The notes under the pieces are model-generated. The model worked only from the letters and a program-made list of their open reading frames with translations, was not told the DNA's origin and searched no databases. This document shows positions 15,272 to 22,083 of a stretch of DNA of 34,352 nucleotides, one piece after another (position 1 is the stretch's first letter; every line of letters begins with the position of its first letter). The DNA is taken from IMG/VR virus record IMGVR_UViG_3300037153_000772, positions 1-34,352 of that record; one strand, given 5' to 3'. A program made the translations under genes and the position numbers. The DNA is from a virus.

Positions 15272-15593
15272 TCGAATTGGCGAGCTGCTCCTCGGGCAAC
15301 TGCAAGACCAGGGCGACCGCCTCGATCCGTAAGGCCGCGGGCGGCACCTCCGGCGGTGGGGCGGTCGACGCCTGGAGATAGCCGAGGGCACGCAGCATGT
15401 CCGCCTGCGGCAGGCGCAAATGCTGACTGAGCTGGTCGAGCACATACGGGGCCGGCGGGTGCGTCTGTTTGTCGCTCTCCATGCGCGAGAGCGTGCCGGC
15501 ATCGATCCCGAGGAGGTCCGACAGGTCGTGCCCCGTCAGCCCGCGCTCGTGCCGCGCCCGCTTAATCAATTGGCCAAACGTCAGCTGGTCCAT
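15165..15593 (-). CDS. XRE-family repressor (cI-like)
   Basis: A 142-residue protein begins MDQLTFGQLIKRARHERGLT and has a clear helix-turn-helix (GHDLSDLLGIDAGTLSRMES, residues ~21-40) of the XRE type, then helices with YVLDQLSQHLRLPQADMLRAL. The C-terminus after residue ~115 is Pro/Ser/Arg-rich and overlaps the convergent small gene. It has no autocleavage protease domain. It is transcribed divergently from the early operon from a promoter only 8 bases from its ATG, making a leaderless mRNA, as for lambda cI from PRM. It is most likely the lysogeny repressor. Confidence 0.8.
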   Translation of the reverse strand: MDQLTFGQLIKRARHERGLTGHDLSDLLGIDAGTLSRMESDKQTHPPAPYVLDQLSQHLRLPQADMLRALGYLQASTAPPPEVPPAALRIEAVALVLQLPEEQLANSIKSLQRLRNAVSARPSPRPAPPPARSSVGAGQLGR

Positions 15594-15601
15594 ATTGCAA
15601 T

Positions 15602-15631
15602 AGCATAAACACTATGTTACACTATTGACAA
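15602..15631 (-). promoter_or_regulatory. Repressor promoter (leaderless transcript)
   Basis: On the minus strand TTGTCA (15631-15626) and TATGCT (15607-15602) are separated by 18 bases. The -10 ends 8 bases before the repressor ATG at 15593, so transcription would start at or next to the start codon. The promoter overlaps the -35 of the divergent early promoter. Confidence 0.62.
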
Positions 15632-15655
15632 TTATGATTACAACATTAACAATGT
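15609..15655 (+). promoter_or_regulatory. Early promoter and operator region
   Basis: TTGACA (15625-15630) is a consensus -35; the best -10 is TAACAA/AACAAT at 15647-15653. Two direct repeats ACACTAT (15609-15615 and 15619-15625), one helical turn apart, overlap the -35 side, and a palindrome ACATT-AAC-AATGT (15643-15655) covers the -10. These are the best repressor-operator candidates. The region is strikingly AT-rich compared with the rest. Confidence 0.58.
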
Positions 15656-15695
15656 GCAAGGACACTTGACCGTTGGCCAATCAAAGGAGCGAGCC

Positions 15696-15926
15696 GTGAG
15701 CGCAGCCGCAACCGAGCCGCACAGTTCCACCGTTCCGCAATTGATCCGTCCGCGTGAAGTCAGCATGCGGCTGGGGCTCTCGCGGGCCATGACTTACCGC
15801 CTTATCGAATCGGGCGAGCTCAAGTCAATCCGCATCGGCAAGTCGATCCGGGTCGATGTCGCCGAGCTCACCCGGTTCATCGACGAACGCCGGACGCGGG
15901 AACCAGACAACGGGGAGGCCGCGTAA
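15696..15926 (+). CDS. Excisionase-like HTH protein
   Basis: The GTG at 15696 follows AAAGGAG by 6 bases, giving 76 residues; an upstream GTG at 15654 lacks a site. The core PQLIRPREVSMRLGLSRAMT and YRLIESGELKSIRIGKSIRV is the winged HTH pattern of MerR/excisionase-type (HTH_17) proteins, ending with DVAELTRFIDERR. It is the first early gene after the switch. It may act as a recombination directionality factor for the serine integrase or as an early regulator; the sequence does not distinguish these. Confidence 0.78.
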   Translation: MSAAATEPHSSTVPQLIRPREVSMRLGLSRAMTYRLIESGELKSIRIGKSIRVDVAELTRFIDERRTREPDNGEAA

Positions 15927-16087
15927 TGATGCCGTGCCGCTGCTGTGGCAGGCCGGACACGGTTGAGGATCACTGCACCCGCTGTGACGCCGAACTCACC
16001 GCCCTCGCCATCCTCGCCCTCGACTGCCTGATCGAGCAACTGCTCGCCCTGAGCACGCGGGCGCCGCCGGCCATCGCCGCGACCTGA
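15926..16087 (+). CDS. Small zinc-ribbon protein
   Basis: A 53-residue ORF starts at ATG 15926, overlapping the upstream TAA, with GGAGG 7 bases before it. It has CRCCGRPDTVEDHCTRCDAEL, two Cys pairs suitable for zinc, and a hydrophobic helix (ALAILALDCLIEQLLAL). It is too short for most gene callers but has good signals and location in the early operon. Function is unknown. Confidence 0.62.
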   Translation: MMPCRCCGRPDTVEDHCTRCDAELTALAILALDCLIEQLLALSTRAPPAIAAT

Positions 16088-16136
16088 ACCGCCATGGACC
16101 CGCAGTCGCCCTTTCGCCCCCACCAGAAAGACATCC

Positions 16137-16385
16137 ATGAAACCCAATGCAGTTGACACCCTCATCGCCGAAGAACCCATGACCCATCGCCGCTACACCC
16201 AGTGGGTTGGCTTTCACGGCATCGACGCCCACGACATCGGCCTGGCCCTCAACCGCTGGTTGCTCAATCACCCCGATTGGCACGTCCACCGGATGCAGGC
16301 GTTTTCCGCGATGAGCGGCGACGGCGGCTTCTGGCAGTGTGAAGCCCTGTGTGAGATGCGGAGCGAGCCGAAATGGCCCGAGTAA
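16137..16385 (+). CDS. Hypothetical early protein
   Basis: The 82-residue product MKPNAVDTLIAEEPMTHRRY includes WVGFHGIDAHDIGLALNRWL and HVHRMQAFSAMSGDGGFWQC. An alternative start is ATG 16179. The pattern of beta strand, helix, then beta strand with Trp and His suggests a compact globular protein. No family is recognised. It lies between small zinc-ribbon and basic proteins in the early operon. Confidence 0.65.
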   Translation: MKPNAVDTLIAEEPMTHRRYTQWVGFHGIDAHDIGLALNRWLLNHPDWHVHRMQAFSAMSGDGGFWQCEALCEMRSEPKWPE

Positions 16386-16507
16386 CGAGCGAGATCGACT
16401 GTCGCTATTTCGGGCGGGTCGTGCCGAACATGCATCGCCGCCGCCGCCACTGGCATCGCCCTTGGAAGTGTTTTTGTCCGCGCGGCATGCGCCGGGCCCG
16501 TCGGTAA
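16373..16507 (+). CDS. Small very basic protein
   Basis: A 44-residue ORF starts at ATG 16373 (GGAG 9 bases upstream) and overlaps the previous gene by 13 bases. It contains MHRRRRHWHRPWKCFCPRG and ends MRRARR. The high Arg/His content suggests nucleic-acid contact. Coding status is supported by ribosome site and overlap only. Confidence 0.45.
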   Translation: MARVTSEIDCRYFGRVVPNMHRRRRHWHRPWKCFCPRGMRRARR

Positions 16508-16588
16508 TCCGGGCCCGGCACGAGCAAGGTTGGGGGTCTCGGTCCGTTGCAGGGACCGGCCTCACTCTAGCACAGAACGGAGGAATCA
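16508..16588 (+). other. Leader region of the recombination gene
   Basis: Between the small basic ORF and the annealase gene is a short hairpin: CGGTCC (16540-16545) and GGACCG (16553-16558) around a 7-base loop. A GGAGG ribosome site precedes the ATG. There is no T run, so this is not a clear terminator. Confidence 0.4.
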
Positions 16589-17623
16589 ATGACCGACGCC
16601 CTGGTCGTCGTCGAGGAATCGAGTTTTAGCGCCGAACGCCGCGCCTTTATTCGCAAGCACTTTTGCGCCGATGCGCCCGACCATATCGCCGAGCCCTTCA
16701 TCGCGCTCTGTGAACGCCGCGGCTTGGCGCCGGAGGAGAAGCAGATCTATCTCGTCAAGCGCGGCAAGGACTGGATCACCCAGACCGGGATCGATGGCTA
16801 CCGCGCCCTGGCCGATCGCACCGGCGCCTACGCCGGCAGCGATAAGCCACGCTTCCACTACGACCCCGACAACCTGGTCACCCCCGATCTGGCCGAAGTC
16901 ACGGTCTGGAAACTCGTTCAAGGTCAGCGCTGTGGCTTCACTGGCGAGGCCAGCTGGGACGAATACTGCCCGGAGCAGGGGCAGGATTTCATGTGGCGCA
17001 AGATGCCGCGCACGATGCTGGCCAAGTGCGCCGAAGCCCTGGCCTTGCGCAAAGCGTTTCCCGCCCAACTCTCCGGCATCTACGTGCAGGAAGAGCTCGA
17101 CCAGGCCGAGCGCCGCCCGGTGACGATCATCGCCGAGGAGGACGCCCCAGACCCAAAAGCATCACCCTCCGGGCATGAGCCCGCCTGGATTGAGGCCAAT
17201 AAGTACCTGCACTTCGTCGGCGGGACGAAGGGGCTCGATGACGCGGACGATGCCGCAGCGCTGCACCGGACACTGCACAACATCGCCTATTTCCACTATC
17301 CGCCGACGCCGGAAGGCCGCGGTATGACCGTGCGCCAACTGTGCACGCTGGGCATGGCCGGGATGAGCCTCTCAGACCTCAAGCCCGCGCAATTGACGGA
17401 GCTGACCGCGACGATCGAGACCGCCACCCCCGGACAACTGCTCTTCTGGAGCACCGACTGGTTCGCCGAAATCCGCGACGCCACGCGCCAGATGCTGACC
17501 GACATCGGCGCCGGCTTCGCCGAGTTCAAGGTGACCAAGGATTCGCACCCGGCTTTCGCCGAAGCGTGGGCCCAACGGAATGAGCAATTGAAACGGAAAG
17601 AGGCGAGCAAATACGCGGCGTAG
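16589..17623 (+). CDS. bet: RecT/Redbeta-family single-strand annealing protein (Bet)
   Basis: This 344-residue protein starts 5 bases after GGAGG. The N-terminal core has FCADAPDHIAEPFIALCERR, EEKQIYLVKRGKDWITQTGI and DGYRALADRTGAYAG, followed by WRKMPRTMLAKCAEALALRK and AFPAQLSGIYVQEELDQAE. These are signature blocks of the Bet (Redbeta/RecT) annealases that pair single strands during phage recombination. C-terminal residues ~190-344 form an extra, less conserved domain, unusually large, perhaps for SSB or nuclease contact. A RecE/Exo partner is not adjacent; the VRR-NUC protein downstream could serve. Confidence 0.92.
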   Translation: MTDALVVVEESSFSAERRAFIRKHFCADAPDHIAEPFIALCERRGLAPEEKQIYLVKRGKDWITQTGIDGYRALADRTGAYAGSDKPRFHYDPDNLVTPDLAEVTVWKLVQGQRCGFTGEASWDEYCPEQGQDFMWRKMPRTMLAKCAEALALRKAFPAQLSGIYVQEELDQAERRPVTIIAEEDAPDPKASPSGHEPAWIEANKYLHFVGGTKGLDDADDAAALHRTLHNIAYFHYPPTPEGRGMTVRQLCTLGMAGMSLSDLKPAQLTELTATIETATPGQLLFWSTDWFAEIRDATRQMLTDIGAGFAEFKVTKDSHPAFAEAWAQRNEQLKRKEASKYAA

Positions 17624-17656
17624 GAGAGCGGCGTCCGTGATCGGGAGGGCGGGCCA

Positions 17657-18163
17657 ATGGAGGATCACTGTCCGCATGAGGACCAAGCATTGCGCCAGCG
17701 CCATCACAGCAATGGCACGCTCCATTTCGTCATGCAGTGCCTGAGCTGTGGACGCCAGGTTCGCGCCGTCCGTCATGTCGACGCGGTTGCGGCGGGCGGC
17801 GCGGAGGCGCTGCCATGGGATGACACCATCGCCGATGCCTATTGGCAGCGCCGGTTCACTGAACGCCGACAGGTCTGGGCCGAGGCCCGCAGCCAGCGCC
17901 GCGCCGACTATGACGAGTACCTCGACTCCGCGGCCTGGCGCGCGCGCCGCGCCGCCCGTCTGGCCCTCGATCAGGGGCGATGCCAGGCGCGGCTCGACGG
18001 CTGCCAACGGTATGCCACCGAAGTCCATCACCTGACCTATCGCCATTGTGGCAATGAGCCGCTCTTCGATCTCGTCTCGGTCTGTGGCTGCTGCCACCGC
18101 CAAATCTCCGAGATGGAGGGAGCGCTCGCGGGCGAGGAGGCAACTGATGACGGCACCTCCTGA
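17657..18163 (+). CDS. HNH endonuclease in the early operon
   Basis: The 168-residue product starts at ATG 17657 behind GGAGG. It has an N-terminal Cys/His cluster (EDHCPHEDQALRQRHHSNG, CLSCGRQVRAV) and a C-terminal HNH: QARLDGCQRYATEVHHLTYR, then NEPLFDLVSVCGCCHRQI. The HH in EVHHLTY and the later Asn/His place it in the HNH nuclease family with a zinc-binding CxxC. Unlike the other four HNH genes it has no own promoter, so it is probably part of the replication/recombination operon. It overlaps the primase start by 17 bases. Confidence 0.85.
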   Translation: MEDHCPHEDQALRQRHHSNGTLHFVMQCLSCGRQVRAVRHVDAVAAGGAEALPWDDTIADAYWQRRFTERRQVWAEARSQRRADYDEYLDSAAWRARRAARLALDQGRCQARLDGCQRYATEVHHLTYRHCGNEPLFDLVSVCGCCHRQISEMEGALAGEEATDDGTS

Positions 18164-18962
18164 GCTCCCGTTCGGGCGCTGGGCTGATTGGTATGCCGAG
18201 CGCGGACTCGCCGTTTTTCCGCTCTATACGATCGAGCGGGGACAGTGCTCCTGTGGCCGCGCCACGTGTCCATCCGCCGGCAAGCATCCGATCGCCACCT
18301 TGGTGCCACATGGCGTGCTGGAGGCAACGACGGATCGGGCCGCCCTGGCCCAATGGTGGGCGATCTATCCCGACGCCAATGTGGGCGTGGCGACCGGCGA
18401 CGCCAGTGGCGTGGTCGTGATTGACATCGATCTCGGGGGCGAGGACATCTTCGACAATCTGATCGCGCTTCATGGCAAGCTCGAACCGACTTGGATGGCC
18501 GGTACCGGCTCCGGCGGCATCCATCTCTACTACCAGATGCCGGGAGCGGATATTCGCAATTCAGCGTCAGCCATCGGTCCGGGGATTGATGTGCGCGGCA
18601 ATGGCGGCTATGTGGTCGCGCCCCCATCGCGCCACGTCAGCGGCGCTGCCTATTGCTGGGACGACTCGTGGCATCCCGATCAGGTCGCGCTCGGCGCGCT
18701 GCCCGAGTGGCTGCTGGGCAAAGTGATCCCCGGCGGCGCCCGGATCGCCAGTCCGCTGCCGCGGGTCTTATCCGAGGGCATGCGCAACACCTGGTTGGCG
18801 TCTGCCGCCGGCTCCATGCGTCGCCGGGGCTTCGGCGAAACGGCGATTACGGCGGCCCTCCAGATCGAGAACCGGGAGCGCTGCAAGCCGGCGCTCGATG
18901 AGCGCGAGGTCGTGCGAATTGCGCGTTCGATCGGGCGCTATGACCCCGCGGTGCGGGACTAA
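18147..18962 (+). CDS. Bifunctional primase-polymerase (prim-pol domain)
   Basis: From ATG 18147 (GAGGAGG 6 bases upstream) the protein has 271 residues. The N-terminal prim-pol motif set is present: AGKHP (44-48), ANVGVATGDASGVVVIDID (catalytic Asp93 and Asp95), GTGSGGIHLYY (His126) and GIDVRGNGGYVVAPPSRHV. The rest (from ~190) is a helical PriCT-like segment with EREVVRIARSIGRYDP. Such enzymes synthesise primers and often pair with a helicase, here the RepA-like gene next to it. The iteron region begins immediately after its stop. Confidence 0.92.
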   Translation: MTAPPELPFGRWADWYAERGLAVFPLYTIERGQCSCGRATCPSAGKHPIATLVPHGVLEATTDRAALAQWWAIYPDANVGVATGDASGVVVIDIDLGGEDIFDNLIALHGKLEPTWMAGTGSGGIHLYYQMPGADIRNSASAIGPGIDVRGNGGYVVAPPSRHVSGAAYCWDDSWHPDQVALGALPEWLLGKVIPGGARIASPLPRVLSEGMRNTWLASAAGSMRRRGFGETAITAALQIENRERCKPALDEREVVRIARSIGRYDPAVRD

Positions 18963-18976
18963 GACCGCCATCGTAT

Positions 18977-19073
18977 GCGGTCTATGCGGTCTATGCAAAA
19001 AAGCCCGTCGTGACGCCATTTTTTCGATGTGCGGTCGAGGCGGTCTATGTGGCGGTCTATATGGCGGTCTTGG
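18977..19073 (+). repeat. Iterons upstream of the RepA gene (candidate origin)
   Basis: Five copies of GCGGTCTWTR-like sequence lie in the same orientation: 18977-18986, 18986-18995, 19040-19049, 19052-19061 and 19064-19073, the last with a variant end (GCGGTCTTGG), spaced 9 or 12 bases within each cluster. A shorter piece, GCGGTCGAG, is at 19031. Between the clusters is an A/T-rich 27-base element. Iterons next to a replicative helicase and primase are a usual origin layout. Confidence 0.72.
18996..19022 (+). repeat. 27-base direct repeat, left copy
   Basis: This element starts CAAAAAAGCCCGTC and ends GACGCCATTTT. It is identical to 20201-20227. It has A and T runs at its ends and sits inside the left iteron cluster, between the second and third full copies. 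It may be part of the origin as a melting region. Confidence 0.85.
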
Positions 19074-19083
19074 GAGGGGGAGC

Positions 19084-20235
19084 ATGAGCGAACAACGGCA
19101 CGCCGGCGTCACCACATTTCCGGGAACGGCGTTGCTCCTGCCGTTCGCCGAGCGGGTGGCGGATATCCCGCCCGAGCGCGTCGAGTGGCTCTCGATGAGC
19201 CGGCTCGCGGTCGGCAAGATCACGGTCCTCGACGGCGATCCGGGATTGGGTAAGTCGACGGTCACGCTCGACTGGGCGGCGAAACTCACCCGCGGTGAGA
19301 ACCTGCCCTATGGACCCGCCAACCGCCCCCGCGGCGTCCTCATCCTCTCGGCCGAAGATGGCAAAGCCGACACCATCCGCCCACGGCTCGAAGCCGCCGG
19401 CGCCGATCTGCGCCGGGTCTTTCTCTTCGAGATGCGGGACGAGCAGGGGAACAGTTATCTCCCGAGCTTGCCCCATCACCTGGAGGCGCTGGGATCGCAG
19501 ATCGAGGCGACCGACGCCGTGCTGGTGATCATCGATCCGCTGGTGGCCTATCTCTCGGGCGAGCTCAAGGCGATCAACGATCAGGATGTGCGGCGGATGC
19601 TTTCCCCGCTGGCCACGATGCTCACCCGCGCGCGCGCGGCCGGACTCGCCCTGCGCCATCTCAATAAAGCGACAGGGATGGCGAGTCTGTATCGCGGCGG
19701 CGGCAGCATCGGCATCATCGGCGCCGCCCGCTTCGGTCTGCTGATCGCGCGCGACCCCGAAGACGAGACGGGCAAGCGCCGCATTCTCGCCGTCCAGAAG
19801 GCGAACATCGGTGAGGACGATGCGCCCTCGCTGGTCTATCGCCTGGCGCCTGTGCCGGGGACGGATGTTGCTCGCGTGGTCTGGGAGGGCGAGTCAGCCC
19901 TCCGCGCCCATGCCCTGACCGCCGGTCCTGTCGACGAGAGCGAGCGCTCCATCGTCGATGAAGCCCGCGCCTGGCTGATCGAGGTGCTGGGGGGCGGATC
20001 GCTGTCGGCGAAGGAACTGCGGCGGCAGGCGACCGAGGACGGCATTGCCTGGCGCACAGTCGAACGGGCCAAGACCCAGGCGGGCATTTTTACGGGTCGG
20101 GTGGGCTTCGGCCGGGGCGGGCACTGGGTCTGGAGCCTAGCGCCAATCGCCCCCGACGATTTCGCTATAGACCGCCATATAGACCGCCACGAGGAAGACA
20201 CAAAAAAGCCCGTCGTGACGCCATTTTCTCCATAG
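19084..20235 (+). CDS. repA: RepA-like replicative helicase (AAA_25)
   Basis: The 383-residue protein starts at ATG 19084 after GGGAGG. RecA-fold motifs are clear: Walker A GDPGLGKST (51-59), VLILSAEDGKAD, Walker B AVLVIIDPLVAY with Asp151, and LALRHLNKATG, typical of plasmid RepA/AAA_25 hexameric helicases that load at origins. Its C-terminal domain (~290-360) has a winged-helix look: SLSAKELRRQATEDGIAWRT. The last 25 codons hold two iterons in inverse orientation and the right 27-base repeat, so coding and replication signals overlap. Confidence 0.9.
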   Translation: MSEQRHAGVTTFPGTALLLPFAERVADIPPERVEWLSMSRLAVGKITVLDGDPGLGKSTVTLDWAAKLTRGENLPYGPANRPRGVLILSAEDGKADTIRPRLEAAGADLRRVFLFEMRDEQGNSYLPSLPHHLEALGSQIEATDAVLVIIDPLVAYLSGELKAINDQDVRRMLSPLATMLTRARAAGLALRHLNKATGMASLYRGGGSIGIIGAARFGLLIARDPEDETGKRRILAVQKANIGEDDAPSLVYRLAPVPGTDVARVVWEGESALRAHALTAGPVDESERSIVDEARAWLIEVLGGGSLSAKELRRQATEDGIAWRTVERAKTQAGIFTGRVGFGRGGHWVWSLAPIAPDDFAIDRHIDRHEEDTKKPVVTPFSP

Positions 20236-20241
20236 ACCGCC
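20167..20241 (-). repeat. Iterons at the 3' end of the RepA gene, inverted
   Basis: Three copies of ATAGACCGCC (reverse complement GGCGGTCTAT) lie at 20167-20176, 20179-20188 (12-base spacing) and 20232-20241. They are inverted relative to the left cluster. The first two are translated within the helicase (AIDRHIDR). The right 27-base repeat sits between the second and third. Confidence 0.72.
20201..20227 (+). repeat. 27-base direct repeat, right copy
   Basis: Identical over 27 bases to 18996-19022, in the same orientation, but inside coding sequence (encoding KKPVVTPF near the end of the helicase). The surrounding iterons are inverted relative to the left side. Confidence 0.85.
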
Positions 20242-20246
20242 GGAAT

Positions 20247-20282
20247 CTCGTGTGGTGGCGGTGTATGTCGCCGTGCCACGAG
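20247..20282 (+). other. Stem-loop before the second XRE gene
   Basis: CTCGTG-(t)-G at 20247-20254 can pair with CCACGAG at 20276-20282, with an inner GGCG/CGCC stem. It lies just upstream of the ribosome site of the gene at 20298. It may regulate translation or be a protein site. It lacks a T run. Confidence 0.35.
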
Positions 20283-20297
20283 TTGAAAGGATCACCA

Positions 20298-20690
20298 ATG
20301 GCCCTCGGCCCTACCCTCGACACCGCCTTGGCGCGAACGATGCGCCTGGGCGAACTCCTCGCCTATTACCGCACCACCGCCGGCTATTCGCAGAACGCCC
20401 TCGCCCGCCGCGCCGCGATCGATCACTCGTTGCTGCACCGCTACGAACTGGGGGAACGCCGGCCCAGCCGCGGCCGCACGCTGGCCCTGGCCCGCGCCCT
20501 CGGCCTGTCACAAGCCGAAACCGACGAGCTCTTGCAGGCCGCCGGACTGGCGCCGGAAAGTGAGCAGCTGCGGCAGTTGATTGTCAGTCTCGCGAGGTGC
20601 GCCGATCCCGTGCGGCTGCGCAAAGGCCAACGGTTGCTCGAGACGGCGCTGGAGACGCTCACCCCGCCGGTGGTGCAGTTCGATGACTAG
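20298..20690 (+). CDS. Second XRE-family HTH regulator
   Basis: The 130-residue protein starts at ATG 20298, 6 bases after AAAGGA. It has a well-formed HTH: GELLAYYRTTAGYSQNALA, RRAAIDHSLLHRYELGERRPS (residues ~15-55), then a helical C-terminus with SQAETDELLQAAGLAP and LRQLIVSLARCADPV. It resembles Cro/cI-type DNA-binding proteins and Streptomyces-type XRE regulators. As it is within the early replication operon, it probably controls early expression or replication rather than being the main repressor. Its stop overlaps the next gene. Confidence 0.8.
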   Translation: MALGPTLDTALARTMRLGELLAYYRTTAGYSQNALARRAAIDHSLLHRYELGERRPSRGRTLALARALGLSQAETDELLQAAGLAPESEQLRQLIVSLARCADPVRLRKGQRLLETALETLTPPVVQFDD

Positions 20691-22083
20691 CGGACGTGAC
20701 GGCATGAGCTATGACGCCTTTCGCGCGACAAAGGGGCGATCCGTCGATGCGGTCGGGATCGAGGTGGCGCCCGATGCGATCCATCCCAGTCTGCACGGCT
20801 TTCAACGTGATCTCGTGCGCTGGGCGCTGCGCAAAGGGCGCGCCGCGATCTTCTCGACGACCGGCACGGGCAAAACGCGGATGCAGCTGGAATGGGCGCG
20901 GCTGAGTGGCGAGCGGGTGTTAATCGTGGCCCCGCTGGCCGTAGCTCAGCAGACGGTGCGAGAGGCGGGAGCGCTCGGCATTGAACTGACCTATGCCCGC
21001 TCCCAGGCCGATGCGGCGGACCTGACGATCACCAATTACGAAATGGTGCATCACTTCGACGCTGCGCAGTTTGGCGCGGTCGTGCTCGATGAATCGTCGA
21101 TCCTCAAGGCCATGGACGGCAAGCTGCGCACGGCCCTGATCCGGCAGTTTGCGGCCACGCCCTACCGTCTCTGCTGTACCGCCACGCCGGCGCCGAACGA
21201 TCTCGACGAACTCGGCAATCACGCGGAATTCTTGGGCATCCTCACGCTGGCCGAGATGCGGGCGACGTTCTTTGTCAACGATCAGGGGACGAAGGAGCGG
21301 ATTGGCTGGCGCCTCAAAGGTCACGCCCGTGAGCCCTTCTATCGCTGGCTGGCGTCGTGGGGTATGACGCTGACCAGACCGTCTGATCTCGGCTATCCCA
21401 ACGACGGCTATGATCTGCCGCCGTTGACGATAGTGCCCATGATTCTGGCCACCGACTACCGCCCGCCGGGACAGCTCTTTGCCACCAGTCTCCACGGCAT
21501 CACCGATCGCGCCGCCGTGCGCAAACAGACCATTGCCGAACGAGTCACCGCCACCGCCGCCCTCGTGGCCCAGGAACCAGACGAGCCCTGGTTGCTCTGG
21601 CCCGGGCTGAACGAGGAGGCCGACCGCCTGACGGCAGCGATTCCGGGCGCGGTCAACGTTCAGGGCAGCATGACGCCCGAGGCGAAAGCAGATGCGCTCC
21701 TCGCCTTCGCCGACGGTCACATCCCTGTCCTCGTCACGAAACCGTCGATCGCGGCCTTTGGCCTCAACCTGCAACACTGCGCCCGCATGGCCTTCGTCGG
21801 GCTGTCGGATAGCTACGAGCAGTATTTCCAAGCGATCCGCCGCTGCTGGCGCTACGGTCAAACCCGTGAAGTCAAGTGCTTCATTGTCCTGACTGAACCG
21901 GAAGAAGTGATCTACGAGAACGTCTTACGCAAGGAACGGGAAGCGGCGACGACTGCCCGCGAACTGGTCAAGCACGTCGCTGAATACGAGAAAGCGCAAC
22001 TCGGACAGGCACGACACCGCGTCACTTATGACCCATCCGTTCCCATGACTCTGCCGAACTGGCTGAAAGGATTCGCCGCGTGA
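20683..22083 (+). CDS. SF2 (DEAD/SNF2-like) helicase
   Basis: A 466-residue product starts at ATG 20683 inside the end of the XRE gene; ATG 20704 is an alternative. Motif I is FSTTGTGKTRM (57-67), motif Ia VLIVAPLAVAQQTV, motif II VVLDESS (D136/E137), motif III CCTATPAPNDLDEL, and the second RecA lobe has SYEQYFQAIRRCWRYGQTRE (motif VI) and LVTKPSIAAFGLN. This matches phage SNF2-like helicases often found beside a DNA methyltransferase and a VRR-NUC nuclease. A role in DNA replication or repair is likely, without proof. Confidence 0.88.
   Translation: MTSGRDGMSYDAFRATKGRSVDAVGIEVAPDAIHPSLHGFQRDLVRWALRKGRAAIFSTTGTGKTRMQLEWARLSGERVLIVAPLAVAQQTVREAGALGIELTYARSQADAADLTITNYEMVHHFDAAQFGAVVLDESSILKAMDGKLRTALIRQFAATPYRLCCTATPAPNDLDELGNHAEFLGILTLAEMRATFFVNDQGTKERIGWRLKGHAREPFYRWLASWGMTLTRPSDLGYPNDGYDLPPLTIVPMILATDYRPPGQLFATSLHGITDRAAVRKQTIAERVTATAALVAQEPDEPWLLWPGLNEEADRLTAAIPGAVNVQGSMTPEAKADALLAFADGHIPVLVTKPSIAAFGLNLQHCARMAFVGLSDSYEQYFQAIRRCWRYGQTREVKCFIVLTEPEEVIYENVLRKEREAATTARELVKHVAEYEKAQLGQARHRVTYDPSVPMTLPNWLKGFAA

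Noticed and set aside
16564-16572. A further TGCTAGAGT-like element on the minus strand
   Set aside because: It points against the early genes and has no minus-strand gene downstream nearby; probably chance or part of the annealase leader.
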